This document shows, one piece after another, positions 10,711 through 20,238 of a stretch of 64,000 bases of DNA (position 1 is the first letter of the stretch; the number at the start of each line of letters is the position of its first letter). The stretch comes from Jannaschia donghaensis. Its GTDB lineage: Bacteria; Pseudomonadota; Alphaproteobacteria; Rhodobacterales; Rhodobacteraceae. The notes beneath the pieces are model-generated. The model made no database searches, was not told where the DNA came from, and saw only the letters and a list, made by a program, of their open reading frames with translations. Location of the stretch: the NCBI RefSeq assembly GCF_001403795.1, contig NZ_CXSU01000012.1, positions 1,346,422 to 1,410,421 on the forward strand. Reading direction: 5' to 3'. The position numbers and the translations under genes were made by a program.

Positions 10711-11208
10711 ATGACGGTATTCACTCCTTCCCCGCCGCCCCTGGGCGTGCCGGTTCTGGCCGACCGCACCCTGCGCCACGCCCTGCCCGCCGGCAGCCGC
10801 GTTCTGACCGCAAGCGGTGAGATGCAGGTCGAAGCCATTGATCCCGGTACGCGCATCATCACCCGCGATCACGGCATGACCACCGTGCGCGACGTAATCC
10901 GTATGAATGTGGCCCCCGGCACCCCGATGATCCGCATCCCGGCGAATGCTATGGGCCGGGGCAAACCGGAACGCGACGTGACCCTGCCCTGCGATCAGCC
11001 GGTGGTGCTGCGCGACTGGCGGGCGAAGACGATCTTCAGGGCCCGCGAGGCGCGCGTCGCGGCGCAGCGCCTGATCGACGGGTCGGTCATTCGCAGCGTC
11101 ACGTCCAACGGCGGGTCCGTCTGGTGCATCGTCCTCGATCGACCTTCCGCTCTCTATGTCGATGGGCTGGAGTTGGTGTCGGGCGCGCTGAGCGCAGTGC
11201 GGACCTAG
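10711..11208 (+). CDS. Hint-domain protein, degenerate (copy 2)
   Basis: A ~165-residue paralogue of the gene 200 bases upstream. Block A reads HALPAGSRVLTASGEMQVEA then GTRIITRDHGM, with Ala where the nucleophilic Cys would be. The later block reads PCDQPVVLRDWRAKTIF, with the conserved His replaced by Pro, so both catalytic positions are gone. The start at 10711 gives the same MTV opening and similar length as copy 1; an ATG at 10675 is an alternative, and neither has a convincing ribosome-binding site. Its stop overlaps the stop of the convergent nnr gene. Confidence 0.75.
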   Translation: MTVFTPSPPPLGVPVLADRTLRHALPAGSRVLTASGEMQVEAIDPGTRIITRDHGMTTVRDVIRMNVAPGTPMIRIPANAMGRGKPERDVTLPCDQPVVLRDWRAKTIFRAREARVAAQRLIDGSVIRSVTSNGGSVWCIVLDRPSALYVDGLELVSGALSAVRT

Positions 11209-12788
11209 CGCTCCAGCGCGGCCAAAACCTGCGGTAGCATCTCGGGCAGGTCCTCCGCGATCAGGCCCGGTCCGAAGGCGCGCGCCGCCTCGACATGCAG
11301 CCAGGCCGCGGAGGATGCGGCGTCGAGCGGGGACAGACCCCGCGCCAGCAATCCGGCGATGATCCCGGCCAGCACGTCCCCCGCCCCCGCCGTCGCAAGC
11401 CAAGGGGCCGCGCGGTCATAGACGGCGGCGTTGATCCGGGCGTTGCCCTTTTCATCGGCGATGACGGTGTCCATTCCCTTGAAGAGCACCGTGCAGCCCG
11501 CGCGGTCGGCGGCGTCGCGGGTGGCATCGACCTTGGAATAAGCCGGGCCTTCCATGGCGGGCACGTTCAGCCGTTCCGCGATGTCGGGAAACAGGCTCGC
11601 GAATTCTCCGCCGTGCGGGGTCAGAACGCAGTCGTGATGAAGCATGGCGAAGGGGTCGTCCCGTTCGGCAAGGATCGTCAGGGCATCGGCATCGAGGGCA
11701 ATGTGCCTCCGCGCGGAGAGCGCCGCATCGATCAAATCCCCCGCTCGGTCCGACAGCCCCATTCCCGGCCCGAGACAGAGGGCATTGATGCGATCGTCTT
11801 CCAGCAAATCCGCCAGCGCCGCCGCATCGTCGCACCGCCGCAGCATGACCGCCGTCAACTGCACCGCACATTCCATCATTGCGGGTCCGGGGGCCACGCA
11901 GGTCACCAGGCCCGCACCGATCCGCAGCGCCCCGCGCGCGGCCAGACGCGCGGCCCCGGTCAGCCCCATGCCGCCGGTCAGGACAATCGCGTGGCCGTGG
12001 TCGTACTTGTGGCCGGACGCCTTGGCGACGCCTTCGAAGGGACCGCAAACGAGACGTGCCGTCTCCACGTCGGTCGCGCCGCCGTTTAAACCGATATCGA
12101 CGACGCGCAGCCTTCCGCAGTCGGCCGGAGCGTCGCCGAGATAGTGACCGATCTTCGGCGCGTGAAAGGCAAGTGTCAGGTCAATCGCAAGCGCGGCCGC
12201 GGGCGACACGGTCGGAAAGGCAAGCCGGTCCTCGGGCGGGTCGGCGCATGGAATACGTCGGCCGGACTCGGCTGACAAACCGGATGGAATGTCCAAGGCG
12301 ACGACTCTCGTTCCTTGCGTGAAGGTCCACGCGTATTGTTTCACCGCATCGCACAACTCCCAGGAGAGCGTTCGGGAAAGACCGGTCCCGAAGATGGCGT
12401 CGATGGTAAGGTCAGGAACATACCCTCGCCCGTCCATATCTCTGCCGGTCAGCGTCTGCACCTCCCCCACCTCCCGCCACCGCTCGTAATTCACCCGCGC
12501 GTCCGGCGGCAGCTTTTCCGCGTCGCCGTACAGGAACACCTCCACATCCCAACCCCTGCCCACCAGCACCCGCGCCACGACGAATCCATCACCGCCGTTG
12601 TTGCCCGGCCCGCACAGCACCACCGCCCGGCCGGGCGCGGCGGCAAGATCTGGCCATTCGTCCAGGATCGCGTCCACTGCGCCCGTGCCAGCACGTTCCA
12701 TCAACTCCAGCCCCGTGACGACCCCGCTGTCGATAGCGGCCTGTTCCAGGGCGCGCATCTGGGCGGCGGTCAGCAGCAGATTATCCAT
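11205..12788 (-). CDS. nnr: Bifunctional NAD(P)HX epimerase / ADP-dependent NAD(P)HX dehydratase
   Basis: A 527-residue two-domain repair enzyme. The N-terminal YjeF_N epimerase domain (about residues 1-215) has LCGPGNNGGDGFVVAR and a conserved IDAIFGTGLS. The C-terminal dehydratase domain (about 235-520) has LTGGMGLTGAARLAARGALR, LGPGMGLSDRAGDL and the nucleotide motif TAGAGDVLAGIIAGLLARG. It repairs hydrated NADH and NADPH using ADP. Length and domain order match bacterial fused Nnr. It is divergent from glnB with a 154-base AT-richer gap between. Confidence 0.95.
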   Translation of the reverse strand: MDNLLLTAAQMRALEQAAIDSGVVTGLELMERAGTGAVDAILDEWPDLAAAPGRAVVLCGPGNNGGDGFVVARVLVGRGWDVEVFLYGDAEKLPPDARVNYERWREVGEVQTLTGRDMDGRGYVPDLTIDAIFGTGLSRTLSWELCDAVKQYAWTFTQGTRVVALDIPSGLSAESGRRIPCADPPEDRLAFPTVSPAAALAIDLTLAFHAPKIGHYLGDAPADCGRLRVVDIGLNGGATDVETARLVCGPFEGVAKASGHKYDHGHAIVLTGGMGLTGAARLAARGALRIGAGLVTCVAPGPAMMECAVQLTAVMLRRCDDAAALADLLEDDRINALCLGPGMGLSDRAGDLIDAALSARRHIALDADALTILAERDDPFAMLHHDCVLTPHGGEFASLFPDIAERLNVPAMEGPAYSKVDATRDAADRAGCTVLFKGMDTVIADEKGNARINAAVYDRAAPWLATAGAGDVLAGIIAGLLARGLSPLDAASSAAWLHVEAARAFGPGLIAEDLPEMLPQVLAALER

Positions 12789-12870
12789 GATTTCCGTTTC
12801 GCCTAATTATTGATCTCTGCGCCCGAAATTCAGGCTACTCGCCGCGATTCAAGTGGCGGGATCTGGTTGA

Positions 12871-13281
<411 letters not shown>

Positions 13282-13323
13282 ACCACAAGTTTTACAAGAT
13301 ACCACCAAGGGAAAGGGATCATC

Positions 13324-14727
13324 ATGGCAAACAGCCTGATCAAGCTCATCAAGGACGAGGAAGTCGAATACGTCGACGTCCGCTTCACCGACCCGCGCGG
13401 CAAGCTGCAGCACGTCACGGTCGTCGCCGATCTGGTCGACGAGGATTTCATCGAGGAAGGCTTCATGTTCGACGGCTCCTCGATCGCAGGCTGGAAGTCG
13501 ATCGAAGCCTCCGACATGAAGTTGATGCTGGACGTCGACAGCGCGTACATCGACCCTTTCTATGCGGAAAAGACGGTCTGCGTGCATTGCTCGGTCGTGG
13601 AGCCGGACACCGGCGAAGCCTATGACCGCGACCCGCGCGGCACCGCCGAGAAGGCCGAAGCCTATCTCGTGTCTTCGGGTATCGGCGATGCGTTCTATTG
13701 CGGCCCCGAAGCCGAGTTCTTTCTGTTCGACGACGTCAAGTATTCGAACACCATGAACAAGGTCAGCTTCGAGGTCGATGCGGCCGACGCGTCCTGGAAC
13801 ACCGATGCCGACTACGAAATGGGCAACATGGGTCACCGTCCGGGCATCAAGGGTGGGTATTTTCCAGTCAACCCGACCGACTCCGCGCAGGATCTGCGCT
13901 CCGAGATGCTGTCCACCATGAAGCGCATGGGCATGAAGGTCGACAAGCACCACCACGAAGTCGCGTCCTGCCAGCACGAGCTGGGCCTGATCTTCGGCAC
14001 GCTGACCAAGCAGGCCGACGAGATCCAGAAGTACAAGTACGTCATCCACAACGTCGCCCACGCCTACGGCAAATCGGCGACATTCATGCCCAAGCCCATC
14101 GCGGGCGACAACGGCACCGGCATGCACGTCAATATGTCGATCTGGAAGGATGGCAAGCCGCTCTTCGCGGGCGACCAATATGCCGACCTGTCGAACGAGG
14201 CGTTGTATTTCATCGGCGGTATCCTGAAGCACGCCAAGGCGCTCAACGCGTTCACCAACCCGGCGACCAACAGCTACAAGCGTCTTATCCCCGGGTTCGA
14301 GGCCCCCGTTCTGCGCGCCTATTCGGCCCGCAACCGTTCGGGCTGCGTGCGGATCCCGTGGACCGAGAGCCCCAAGGCCAAGCGCGTCGAGGCCCGCTTC
14401 CCCGATCCGGCCGCCAACCCCTATCTGTGCTTCGCGGCGCTGTTGATGGCCGGTCTGGACGGGATCAAGAACAAGACCCACCCGGGCGAGCCGTCGGACA
14501 AGGACCTTTACGATCTGCCCGCCGAAGAACTGGCCGCCATCCCGACCGTCTGCGGCAGCCTGCGCGAAGCCCTGGACGAGCTGGAGAAGGATCACAACTT
14601 CCTGCTGGCCGGCGATGTTTTCACCCGCGATCAGATCGAAGGCTATATGGCGCTCAAGTGGGACGAGGTTTATGCCTATGAGCACACACCCCACCCGGTC
14701 GAGTATCAGATGTACTACTCCTGCTGA
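13324..14727 (+). CDS. glnA: Glutamine synthetase, type I
   Basis: A 467-residue GS-I enzyme that makes glutamine from glutamate, ammonia and ATP. Visible elements are the N-terminal [17 protein letters not shown], metal-binding [13 protein letters not shown]-binding [16 protein letters not shown], and the glutamate-binding [20 protein letters not shown]396 in DLYDLPAEE is the adenylylation site, so activity should be controlled by GlnE and PII. It follows glnB by 42 bases in one operon and ends before two hairpins, the second with a T run. Confidence 0.97.
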   Translation: MANSLIKLIKDEEVEYVDVRFTDPRGKLQHVTVVADLVDEDFIEEGFMFDGSSIAGWKSIEASDMKLMLDVDSAYIDPFYAEKTVCVHCSVVEPDTGEAYDRDPRGTAEKAEAYLVSSGIGDAFYCGPEAEFFLFDDVKYSNTMNKVSFEVDAADASWNTDADYEMGNMGHRPGIKGGYFPVNPTDSAQDLRSEMLSTMKRMGMKVDKHHHEVASCQHELGLIFGTLTKQADEIQKYKYVIHNVAHAYGKSATFMPKPIAGDNGTGMHVNMSIWKDGKPLFAGDQYADLSNEALYFIGGILKHAKALNAFTNPATNSYKRLIPGFEAPVLRAYSARNRSGCVRIPWTESPKAKRVEARFPDPAANPYLCFAALLMAGLDGIKNKTHPGEPSDKDLYDLPAEELAAIPTVCGSLREALDELEKDHNFLLAGDVFTRDQIEGYMALKWDEVYAYEHTPHPVEYQMYYSC

Positions 14728-14770
14728 GCCGTAGGGGTCCGACGCCGGACCCTTCGTCGACGCGGCGAAA

Positions 14771-14798
14771 GGGGGCACCTGACAGGTGCCCCCTTTTT
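14771..14798 (+). terminator. Rho-independent terminator of glnBA
   Basis: GGGGGCACCT (14771-14780) pairs perfectly with AGGTGCCCCC (14784-14793) around a 3-base loop, followed by five T. A second hairpin without a T run (GGGTCCG 14735-14741 with CGGACCC 14746-14752) lies just upstream, nearer the glnA stop. Confidence 0.92.
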
Positions 14799-14852
14799 CA
14801 TGGCGTCTCGGTCCGTCTTGCGTAAGACGCGCCGCCGCGCCATCGTGCCGCC

Positions 14853-15230
14853 ATGACCGATGATCGCAAAATTCGCGGGGAGGCGCGCCGCAGACAGGTG
14901 CTGGGCGATGCCCATGTGGACCGGTCGCAGGCCGACCCAGCGGCGCTGGACGCGAAGTTCGTGGACCTGACGACGGTCGCCGCCTGGGGCACGGTTTGGG
15001 CGTCCGACGCGCTCACCTTGCGGGAACGGTCGATGCTGACCCTTGCCATCCTGGCCGCCACTGGCAATTGGGGCGAGTTCGAATTGCACCTTCGCGCCAC
15101 CGCAAACACCGGGGCGACCGCCGAAGACGTGGCGGAACTGATCCAACACGTCGGCATCTATGCCGGCATCCCGCGCGCGAACCATGCGATCACCCTTGCC
15201 AAGCGGGTCCTTGCGGATCGCGAGGGATGA
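14853..15230 (+). CDS. pcaC: 4-carboxymuconolactone decarboxylase
   Basis: A 125-residue AhpD-like alpha-helical protein with LRERSMLTLAILAATGNWGEF and ELIQHVGIYAGIPRANHAI, the hallmark blocks of PcaC. It decarboxylates 4-carboxymuconolactone to beta-ketoadipate enol-lactone in protocatechuate degradation. Its stop overlaps the pcaH start (ATGA), and pcaG follows in the same way, so the three are one operon. pcaB, pcaD and pcaQ are not in the window. Confidence 0.93.
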   Translation: MTDDRKIRGEARRRQVLGDAHVDRSQADPAALDAKFVDLTTVAAWGTVWASDALTLRERSMLTLAILAATGNWGEFELHLRATANTGATAEDVAELIQHVGIYAGIPRANHAITLAKRVLADREG

Positions 15231-15946
15231 CGGATGTCTTCACCGGTCGTCTGACGCCGCGCGCGGACGGGCTGCACCCGCCCCCGCTCGCCCCCGCCTA
15301 TCGCAGCACGGCCCTGCGCAGCCCACGCCATGCGCCGATCCGGATGCCGTCGACCACGACCGAGGAGACGGGGCCGGTCTTCGGCCACGACATGATCGCC
15401 CCCCTGGACCACGATCTGACGGCAAACTTCGGATCCGGCGGGGCCATCGGGGAACAGGTCTTTGTCATGGGGCATCTGCGCGACGAAGGCGGCCGTCCGA
15501 TCGCGGGCGCCTTGATCGAGGTGTGGCAGGCCAATGCAGGTGGCCGTTACCGCCACGCGCGCGACGGCTACCTTGCCCCGCTCGATCCCGGGTTCGGCGG
15601 TTGCGGCCGGTGCCTGACCGATGACGCCGGGGCCTATTCATTCCGCACAATACGCCCCGGTGCGTACCCTTGGCCCAATGGCGGAAACGACTGGCGGCCT
15701 GCGCATATCCATTTTTCCGTCTTCGGCCACGCCTTCGGTCAACGCCTTGTGACGCAGATGTATTTCGAGGGCGATCCGCATATCGCGCTTTGCCCGATCG
15801 TCCAATCCATCCCCGATCCGGCGGCAATCGACCGGTTGATCGCGCGCCTCGACATGGGCGCGACCGTGCCCTTCGACGCCCGCGCCTATCGTTTCGACAT
15901 CACGCTGCGCGGCCTGTCCGCGACCCCGTTCGGGGCCGGTGCATGA
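15227..15946 (+). CDS. pcaH: Protocatechuate 3,4-dioxygenase, beta subunit
   Basis: A 239-residue intradiol dioxygenase subunit. The non-haem Fe3+ ligands are visible: Tyr in GGRYRHARDG, Tyr in RPGAYPWPNG and the two His in RPAHIHFSVFG. The N-terminal YRSTALRSPRHAP region is typical of the beta chain. With PcaG it opens protocatechuate between its hydroxyls to give 3-carboxy-cis,cis-muconate. The start overlaps pcaC and the stop overlaps pcaG. Confidence 0.95.
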   Translation: MTDVFTGRLTPRADGLHPPPLAPAYRSTALRSPRHAPIRMPSTTTEETGPVFGHDMIAPLDHDLTANFGSGGAIGEQVFVMGHLRDEGGRPIAGALIEVWQANAGGRYRHARDGYLAPLDPGFGGCGRCLTDDAGAYSFRTIRPGAYPWPNGGNDWRPAHIHFSVFGHAFGQRLVTQMYFEGDPHIALCPIVQSIPDPAAIDRLIARLDMGATVPFDARAYRFDITLRGLSATPFGAGA

Positions 15947-16467
15947 CCCGCGAAACCGCCAGCCAGACTGCCGGCCCCTATCTGCACATCGGGCTTCTGC
16001 CGGCTGCGGCGGGCCTGACAGCGGCTGGCGATGAAATCGTGGCGGCCCCTGTGGGCACCGTCGCCGTCGGTCAGCCGATCGCATTCCGTGCCGCAATCGT
16101 CGATGGCATGGGCGCGCCTGTGACCGACGCCCTGGTGGAACTGTGGCAGATCGATGGGGCGGGCCATGGTCTGTGGCGGCGGTCGGCGTGCGACGGCGAT
16201 GGGCATGTCCGTTTTGAAACTGTGCGACCCGCGGCCCTTCCGGGCCAAGCCCCACACCTTACCCTATGGATCGTGGCGCGCGGCATCGGCCTGCCGCTTC
16301 AGACGCGCGCCTATTTCGACGATGCGTCCGAAAACAATGACGATCCCGTCCTGGCCCGCGTTCCAGCGGCCCGCCGCAAAACACTGATGGCCCATCGAAA
16401 CGATGACGCGTGGACCATGAACATCGCCCTGCAAGGCGCTGATGAAACTGTATTCTTCAACATCTGA
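15943..16467 (+). CDS. pcaG: Protocatechuate 3,4-dioxygenase, alpha subunit
   Basis: A 174-residue alpha chain starting TRETASQTAGPYLHIGL, the usual PcaG opening. It has VTDALVELWQIDGAG and a C-terminal PVLARVPAARRKTLMAHR. As in known alpha subunits, the iron ligands of the beta chain are missing, but the chain completes the active site. It begins within the pcaH stop codon. The following HisD-family gene starts 18 bases later and could be co-transcribed. Confidence 0.94.
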   Translation: MTRETASQTAGPYLHIGLLPAAAGLTAAGDEIVAAPVGTVAVGQPIAFRAAIVDGMGAPVTDALVELWQIDGAGHGLWRRSACDGDGHVRFETVRPAALPGQAPHLTLWIVARGIGLPLQTRAYFDDASENNDDPVLARVPAARRKTLMAHRNDDAWTMNIALQGADETVFFNI

Positions 16468-16484
16468 CCACGGCGGAGGCCCAT

Positions 16485-17762
16485 ATGCCCATCTATCTGA
16501 AAAAGGCCGAACGGACGGCCGAAACGGGTCACGATGACGTCAGCCGCACCGTGCGCGACATGCTTACCGAGATCGAAGCCGGGGGCGACGATGCCGCCCT
16601 TGCCTATGCAGCGAAGCTGGACAACGCCCCCGGCCATCCGGTTCTGACCCAAGCCGATATCGACGCCGCGACCGCCGCATTGTCCGATGAGACCAAGGCA
16701 GACATCGCGTTTTCCCACGACAATGTCCGCCGTTTCGCGGAAGCGCAGAAGGCCACCCTGACCGAGACGGAGGTAGAGCTGCACCCCGGTCTGTGGGCCG
16801 GACAGAAGGTTATTCCAGTATCGGCGGCGGGGGCCTATGTTCCGGGCGGGCGCTATGCCCACGTGGCCAGCGCGATCATGACCGTGACGACCGCCAAGGT
16901 GGCTGGGGTGGAGCATGTGACCGTCTGCTCCCCGCCCCGCCGGGGTGGCGGGATGGACCCGGCCATCGCCTATGCCGCGCATCTGTGCGGGGCCGACAAG
17001 ATCCTTGCCATGGGGGGCGTGCAGGGCATCGCCGCGCTGACTTTCGGGTTGTTCGACACGCCACCCGCGTCGATCCTAGTCGGACCCGGCAATCAATATG
17101 TGGCCGAGGCGAAGCGCCTCTTGTTCGGGCGTGTGGGCATCGACATGGTGGCCGGCCCGACCGACAGCCTCATCTTGGCGGACGGGACGGCAGACGCCGA
17201 AATCGTGGCCGTCGACCTGGTATCGCAGGCGGAACACGGATGGAATTCGCCCGTCTGGCTGGTCACTGACGACCGGGCCCTGGCCGACGCGGTCATGGCG
17301 CGGATGAACGCGCTGATCGCCGATCTGCCCAGCCCAAACCGCGAAAGCGCGGAGGCCGCATGGCGCGATTTCGGCGAGGTGATCCTGTGTTCCGATCGCG
17401 AGGAAATGGCCGGTGTGTCCGATGACTACGCCCCCGAACACCTGAGCGTTCAGGCCGCCGATCCCGATTGGTGGCTGGACCGTCTGACCTGCTATGGCTC
17501 GCTTTTCCTGGGCGAAGAGGTGACGGTGACCTACGGCGACAAGGCGTCGGGCACCAATCACGTCCTGCCGACCAGCGGGGCCGCGCGTTACACCGGCGGG
17601 CTTTCAGTGCACAAGTTCGTGAAGATCGTGACGTGGCAGCGTGCCACCCGCGACGGCGCGAAGGGCGTCGCCGAAACCTCCGCCCGGATCAGCCGGATCG
17701 AGGGGATGGAGGGCCACGCCCGCGCCGCCGACGTCCGGCTTAAGAAATATGGACAGATTTAG
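16485..17762 (+). CDS. Histidinol-dehydrogenase-family enzyme, possibly sulfopropanediol 3-dehydrogenase (HpsN-like)
   Basis: A 425-residue HisD-fold NAD-dependent alcohol dehydrogenase. Predicted zinc ligands are Gln and His in SQAEHG, Asp in SDDYAPEHL and His in MEGHARAAD near the end. NAD-binding VPGGRYAHVASA and LVGPGNQYVAEAKRL are clear. It departs from biosynthetic HisD at the substrate end (AEHGWNSPVWL) and has no his-operon neighbours. HpsN, which oxidises 2,3-dihydroxypropanesulfonate, is a known catabolic offshoot common in marine roseobacters, so that role is plausible. True histidinol oxidation cannot be excluded. Confidence 0.75.
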   Translation: MPIYLKKAERTAETGHDDVSRTVRDMLTEIEAGGDDAALAYAAKLDNAPGHPVLTQADIDAATAALSDETKADIAFSHDNVRRFAEAQKATLTETEVELHPGLWAGQKVIPVSAAGAYVPGGRYAHVASAIMTVTTAKVAGVEHVTVCSPPRRGGGMDPAIAYAAHLCGADKILAMGGVQGIAALTFGLFDTPPASILVGPGNQYVAEAKRLLFGRVGIDMVAGPTDSLILADGTADAEIVAVDLVSQAEHGWNSPVWLVTDDRALADAVMARMNALIADLPSPNRESAEAAWRDFGEVILCSDREEMAGVSDDYAPEHLSVQAADPDWWLDRLTCYGSLFLGEEVTVTYGDKASGTNHVLPTSGAARYTGGLSVHKFVKIVTWQRATRDGAKGVAETSARISRIEGMEGHARAADVRLKKYGQI

Positions 17763-17784
17763 GGGGAACGCAGCGGGGCCCGGA

Positions 17785-20238
17785 TCACATCCGAAGCCGT
17801 TCGCCCTTGGGGTCGTACATCGGTCGGAACGACGCCTCCGCCGCGATCCGCCGCCCGGCCACCTCGATCTCGTAGCGCGCGGACAGGCTGTCCTCCACGC
17901 TTTGCCCCGCGCAGGGCACGTATCCCAGGCCCATTGCACCGCCCAGCGTGTGGCCATAGGCCCCCGACGCGATGTGGCCGACGATCTTGCCATCGCGAAC
18001 GATCGGTTCGTTGTGGTATAGCATCGCGTCGGGATCGGTCAGGCGGAATTGCAGCATCCGCCGGCTCAGCCCGGTTTCGCGCTTGTGAAGAACGGCCTGT
18101 TTCCCGATGAAATCAAACGGTTTTCCGGTCTTGACCGCAAAGCCCAATCCCGCCTCGACAACATGATCGGCAGGGGTGATATCGTGACCCATATGCCGGA
18201 AGGCACGCTCGATCCGACAATTGTCCATTGTATGCAGACCGACCGGACGCGCGCCGGTTTCCGCGTCGATCAGCGTTTCCAACACATGGGCGGCCATGTC
18301 GGACGGGATGTAGATCTCCCACCCTAATTCTCCCACATAGGAGACGCGGTGCGCCCGCGCGATGCCAAGGCCGATGTCGATCTCTCGCGCGGTGCCGAAC
18401 GGGAATGCGGCGTTCGAGAAATCCGCCGGGCTGATGGCCTGCAACACCTTGCGCGACTCCGGCCCCATGACGGCCAGCACCGCCTCTGCGGCAGTCATGT
18501 CGGTGATGAAAACGGCGTCCGACGGGTCCTCGTGGCGGCGCAGCCAGGCCATGTCCCGCACCAGCGTCGCCGCCGGCGTCACCATCAGATAACTGAACTC
18601 AGACAGGCGCGTCACGGTCACGTCCGCCTCCACGCCGCCGCGCGAATTGAGCATCTGCGTATAGACGATCCGGCCCACGTCCACCGACATGTCCCCGCCG
18701 CAGACGCGGTTCAGGAAGGTTTCGGCGTGCAGCCCGTCGATCTTAATCTTGCCGAAGGACGACATGTCGTAGAAGCCGCATTTTTCACGGATCAGGGCGT
18801 GTTCATGGGCGGCGTTCGCGAACCAGTTCTGCGGCCCCCAGCTGTAGTCATAGCCCCGCGGCTCGCCGGGAAAGGCGAACCAGTTCGCCCGTTCCCACCC
18901 CGCGAATTCACCGAACACCGCCCCAAGGTCAGCCAGTTGCGCGTGGAACGGCGACCGCCGCACGCCGCGCGCCGTCTCCTTCTGGCGAAACGGCCAGTGG
19001 TCGGCATAGAGCAGGCCCAGGCTTTCGGTCGCGCGTTCCTTCAGATATCGCCGATTGCGCTGGAAGGTCTGGTTGCGCGCGATGTCGACGTCGACCAGAT
19101 CGAACGGCATCTCTCCGTCGTCCATCCACCGGGCCAACGCCATGCCGGCCCCCCCGGCGGACTGGATTCCGATGGAATTGAACCCCGCTGCGACCCAAAG
19201 GTTCGGCACTTCGGGCGACGGTCCCAGATGATATGAATCGTCGGGGGTGAAGCTTTCGGGTCCGTTGAAGAACGTATGGATTCCCGCCTGCGCCAACATT
19301 GGCACGCGGTCTATGGCCTGCGCCAGGATCGGTTCGAAATGGTCGAAGTCTTCGGGCAATTGATCGAACTCGAACGTGTCGGGAATGCCATCCATGCCCC
19401 AGGGTTTCGCCCGCGGCTCGAACGCGCCCAGCAGGATCTTGCCTGCGTCTTCCTTGTAATAAGCGCATTCGTCCGGCACCCGCAGAACCGGCAAGCGCGC
19501 CAGGTCCGGAATGCTTTCGGTCACGATGTAGAAGTGTTCGCAGGCGTGCAGCGGCACGTTCACGCCCGCCATTTGCCCCACCTCGTGCGCCCACATGCCA
19601 CCGCAGTTGACGACGTGGTCGCAGGTGATCGACCCGGTCTGGTCCCCCGCCGCCCATTCGACGGATCGCACGGTGCGGTGGTCGGACGTCATGCCGGTGA
19701 CGCGCACGCCTTCGACGATCTTTGCCCCCTTCAGCCGCGCACCCTTGGCCAACGCCAACGCGATGTTCGCAGGGTCGCCCTGTCCGTCGCCCGGCAGCCA
19801 GACACCACCCTGCACATTGTCGAGATTGATGTGAGGATATTTTTCCAGAACACCGTCGGGCGACAGCTCCTCCACTTCGATGCCGAAGGCGCGCGCCATC
19901 GAAGCGGTGCGCAACAATTCTTCCTGACGGGCCGCCGTCAGCGCCACGGAAACCGAGCCGTTGTGCCGCAATCCGGTCGCGACGCCCGTTTCCGCTTCAA
20001 GTTCGACGTACAAGTCATTGGAATACTTGGACAGTCGAGTCGCCGCCTGCGACGATCGCAGCTGCGCGATCAGGCCAGCGGCATGCCACGTGGTCCCGGA
20101 GGTGAGCTTCTTGCGTTCCAACAGGACGATGTCCGTCCAGCCCTGTTTGGCAAGATGATAGGCGACGGAACACCCGATGATACCGCCGCCGACAATGACG
20201 ACACGCGCTTTTTCAAGGAGTTGCGATGCGACGTTCAT
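17785..20238 (-). CDS. FAD-dependent oxidoreductase fused to GcvT domain (dimethylglycine/sarcosine dehydrogenase-like), 1
   Basis: An 817-residue protein. Residues ~10-370 are a DAO-type FAD domain with GGGIIGCSVAYHLAKQGW and TSGTTWHAAGL, the flavinylation-type block of dimethylglycine and sarcosine dehydrogenases. Residues ~430-815 form a folate-binding GcvT/GCV_T_C domain (MSSFGKIKIDG, SYVGELGWEIYIPSD). Such enzymes oxidatively demethylate N-methyl amines and may pass the C1 unit to tetrahydrofolate. The ATG at 20238 overlaps the stop of the similar gene upstream, so they are co-translated. Exact substrate is unknown. Confidence 0.88.
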   Translation of the reverse strand: MNVASQLLEKARVVIVGGGIIGCSVAYHLAKQGWTDIVLLERKKLTSGTTWHAAGLIAQLRSSQAATRLSKYSNDLYVELEAETGVATGLRHNGSVSVALTAARQEELLRTASMARAFGIEVEELSPDGVLEKYPHINLDNVQGGVWLPGDGQGDPANIALALAKGARLKGAKIVEGVRVTGMTSDHRTVRSVEWAAGDQTGSITCDHVVNCGGMWAHEVGQMAGVNVPLHACEHFYIVTESIPDLARLPVLRVPDECAYYKEDAGKILLGAFEPRAKPWGMDGIPDTFEFDQLPEDFDHFEPILAQAIDRVPMLAQAGIHTFFNGPESFTPDDSYHLGPSPEVPNLWVAAGFNSIGIQSAGGAGMALARWMDDGEMPFDLVDVDIARNQTFQRNRRYLKERATESLGLLYADHWPFRQKETARGVRRSPFHAQLADLGAVFGEFAGWERANWFAFPGEPRGYDYSWGPQNWFANAAHEHALIREKCGFYDMSSFGKIKIDGLHAETFLNRVCGGDMSVDVGRIVYTQMLNSRGGVEADVTVTRLSEFSYLMVTPAATLVRDMAWLRRHEDPSDAVFITDMTAAEAVLAVMGPESRKVLQAISPADFSNAAFPFGTAREIDIGLGIARAHRVSYVGELGWEIYIPSDMAAHVLETLIDAETGARPVGLHTMDNCRIERAFRHMGHDITPADHVVEAGLGFAVKTGKPFDFIGKQAVLHKRETGLSRRMLQFRLTDPDAMLYHNEPIVRDGKIVGHIASGAYGHTLGGAMGLGYVPCAGQSVEDSLSARYEIEVAGRRIAAEASFRPMYDPKGERLRM

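Noticed and set aside
9977..11208. Active inteins or autoprocessing hedgehog-type proteins
   Set aside because: The nucleophile is missing in both copies and there is no host protein sequence on either side.
16485..17762. Annotation as biosynthetic hisD
   Set aside because: No other his genes are nearby and the substrate-side motif differs from biosynthetic HisD; only the family is asserted.
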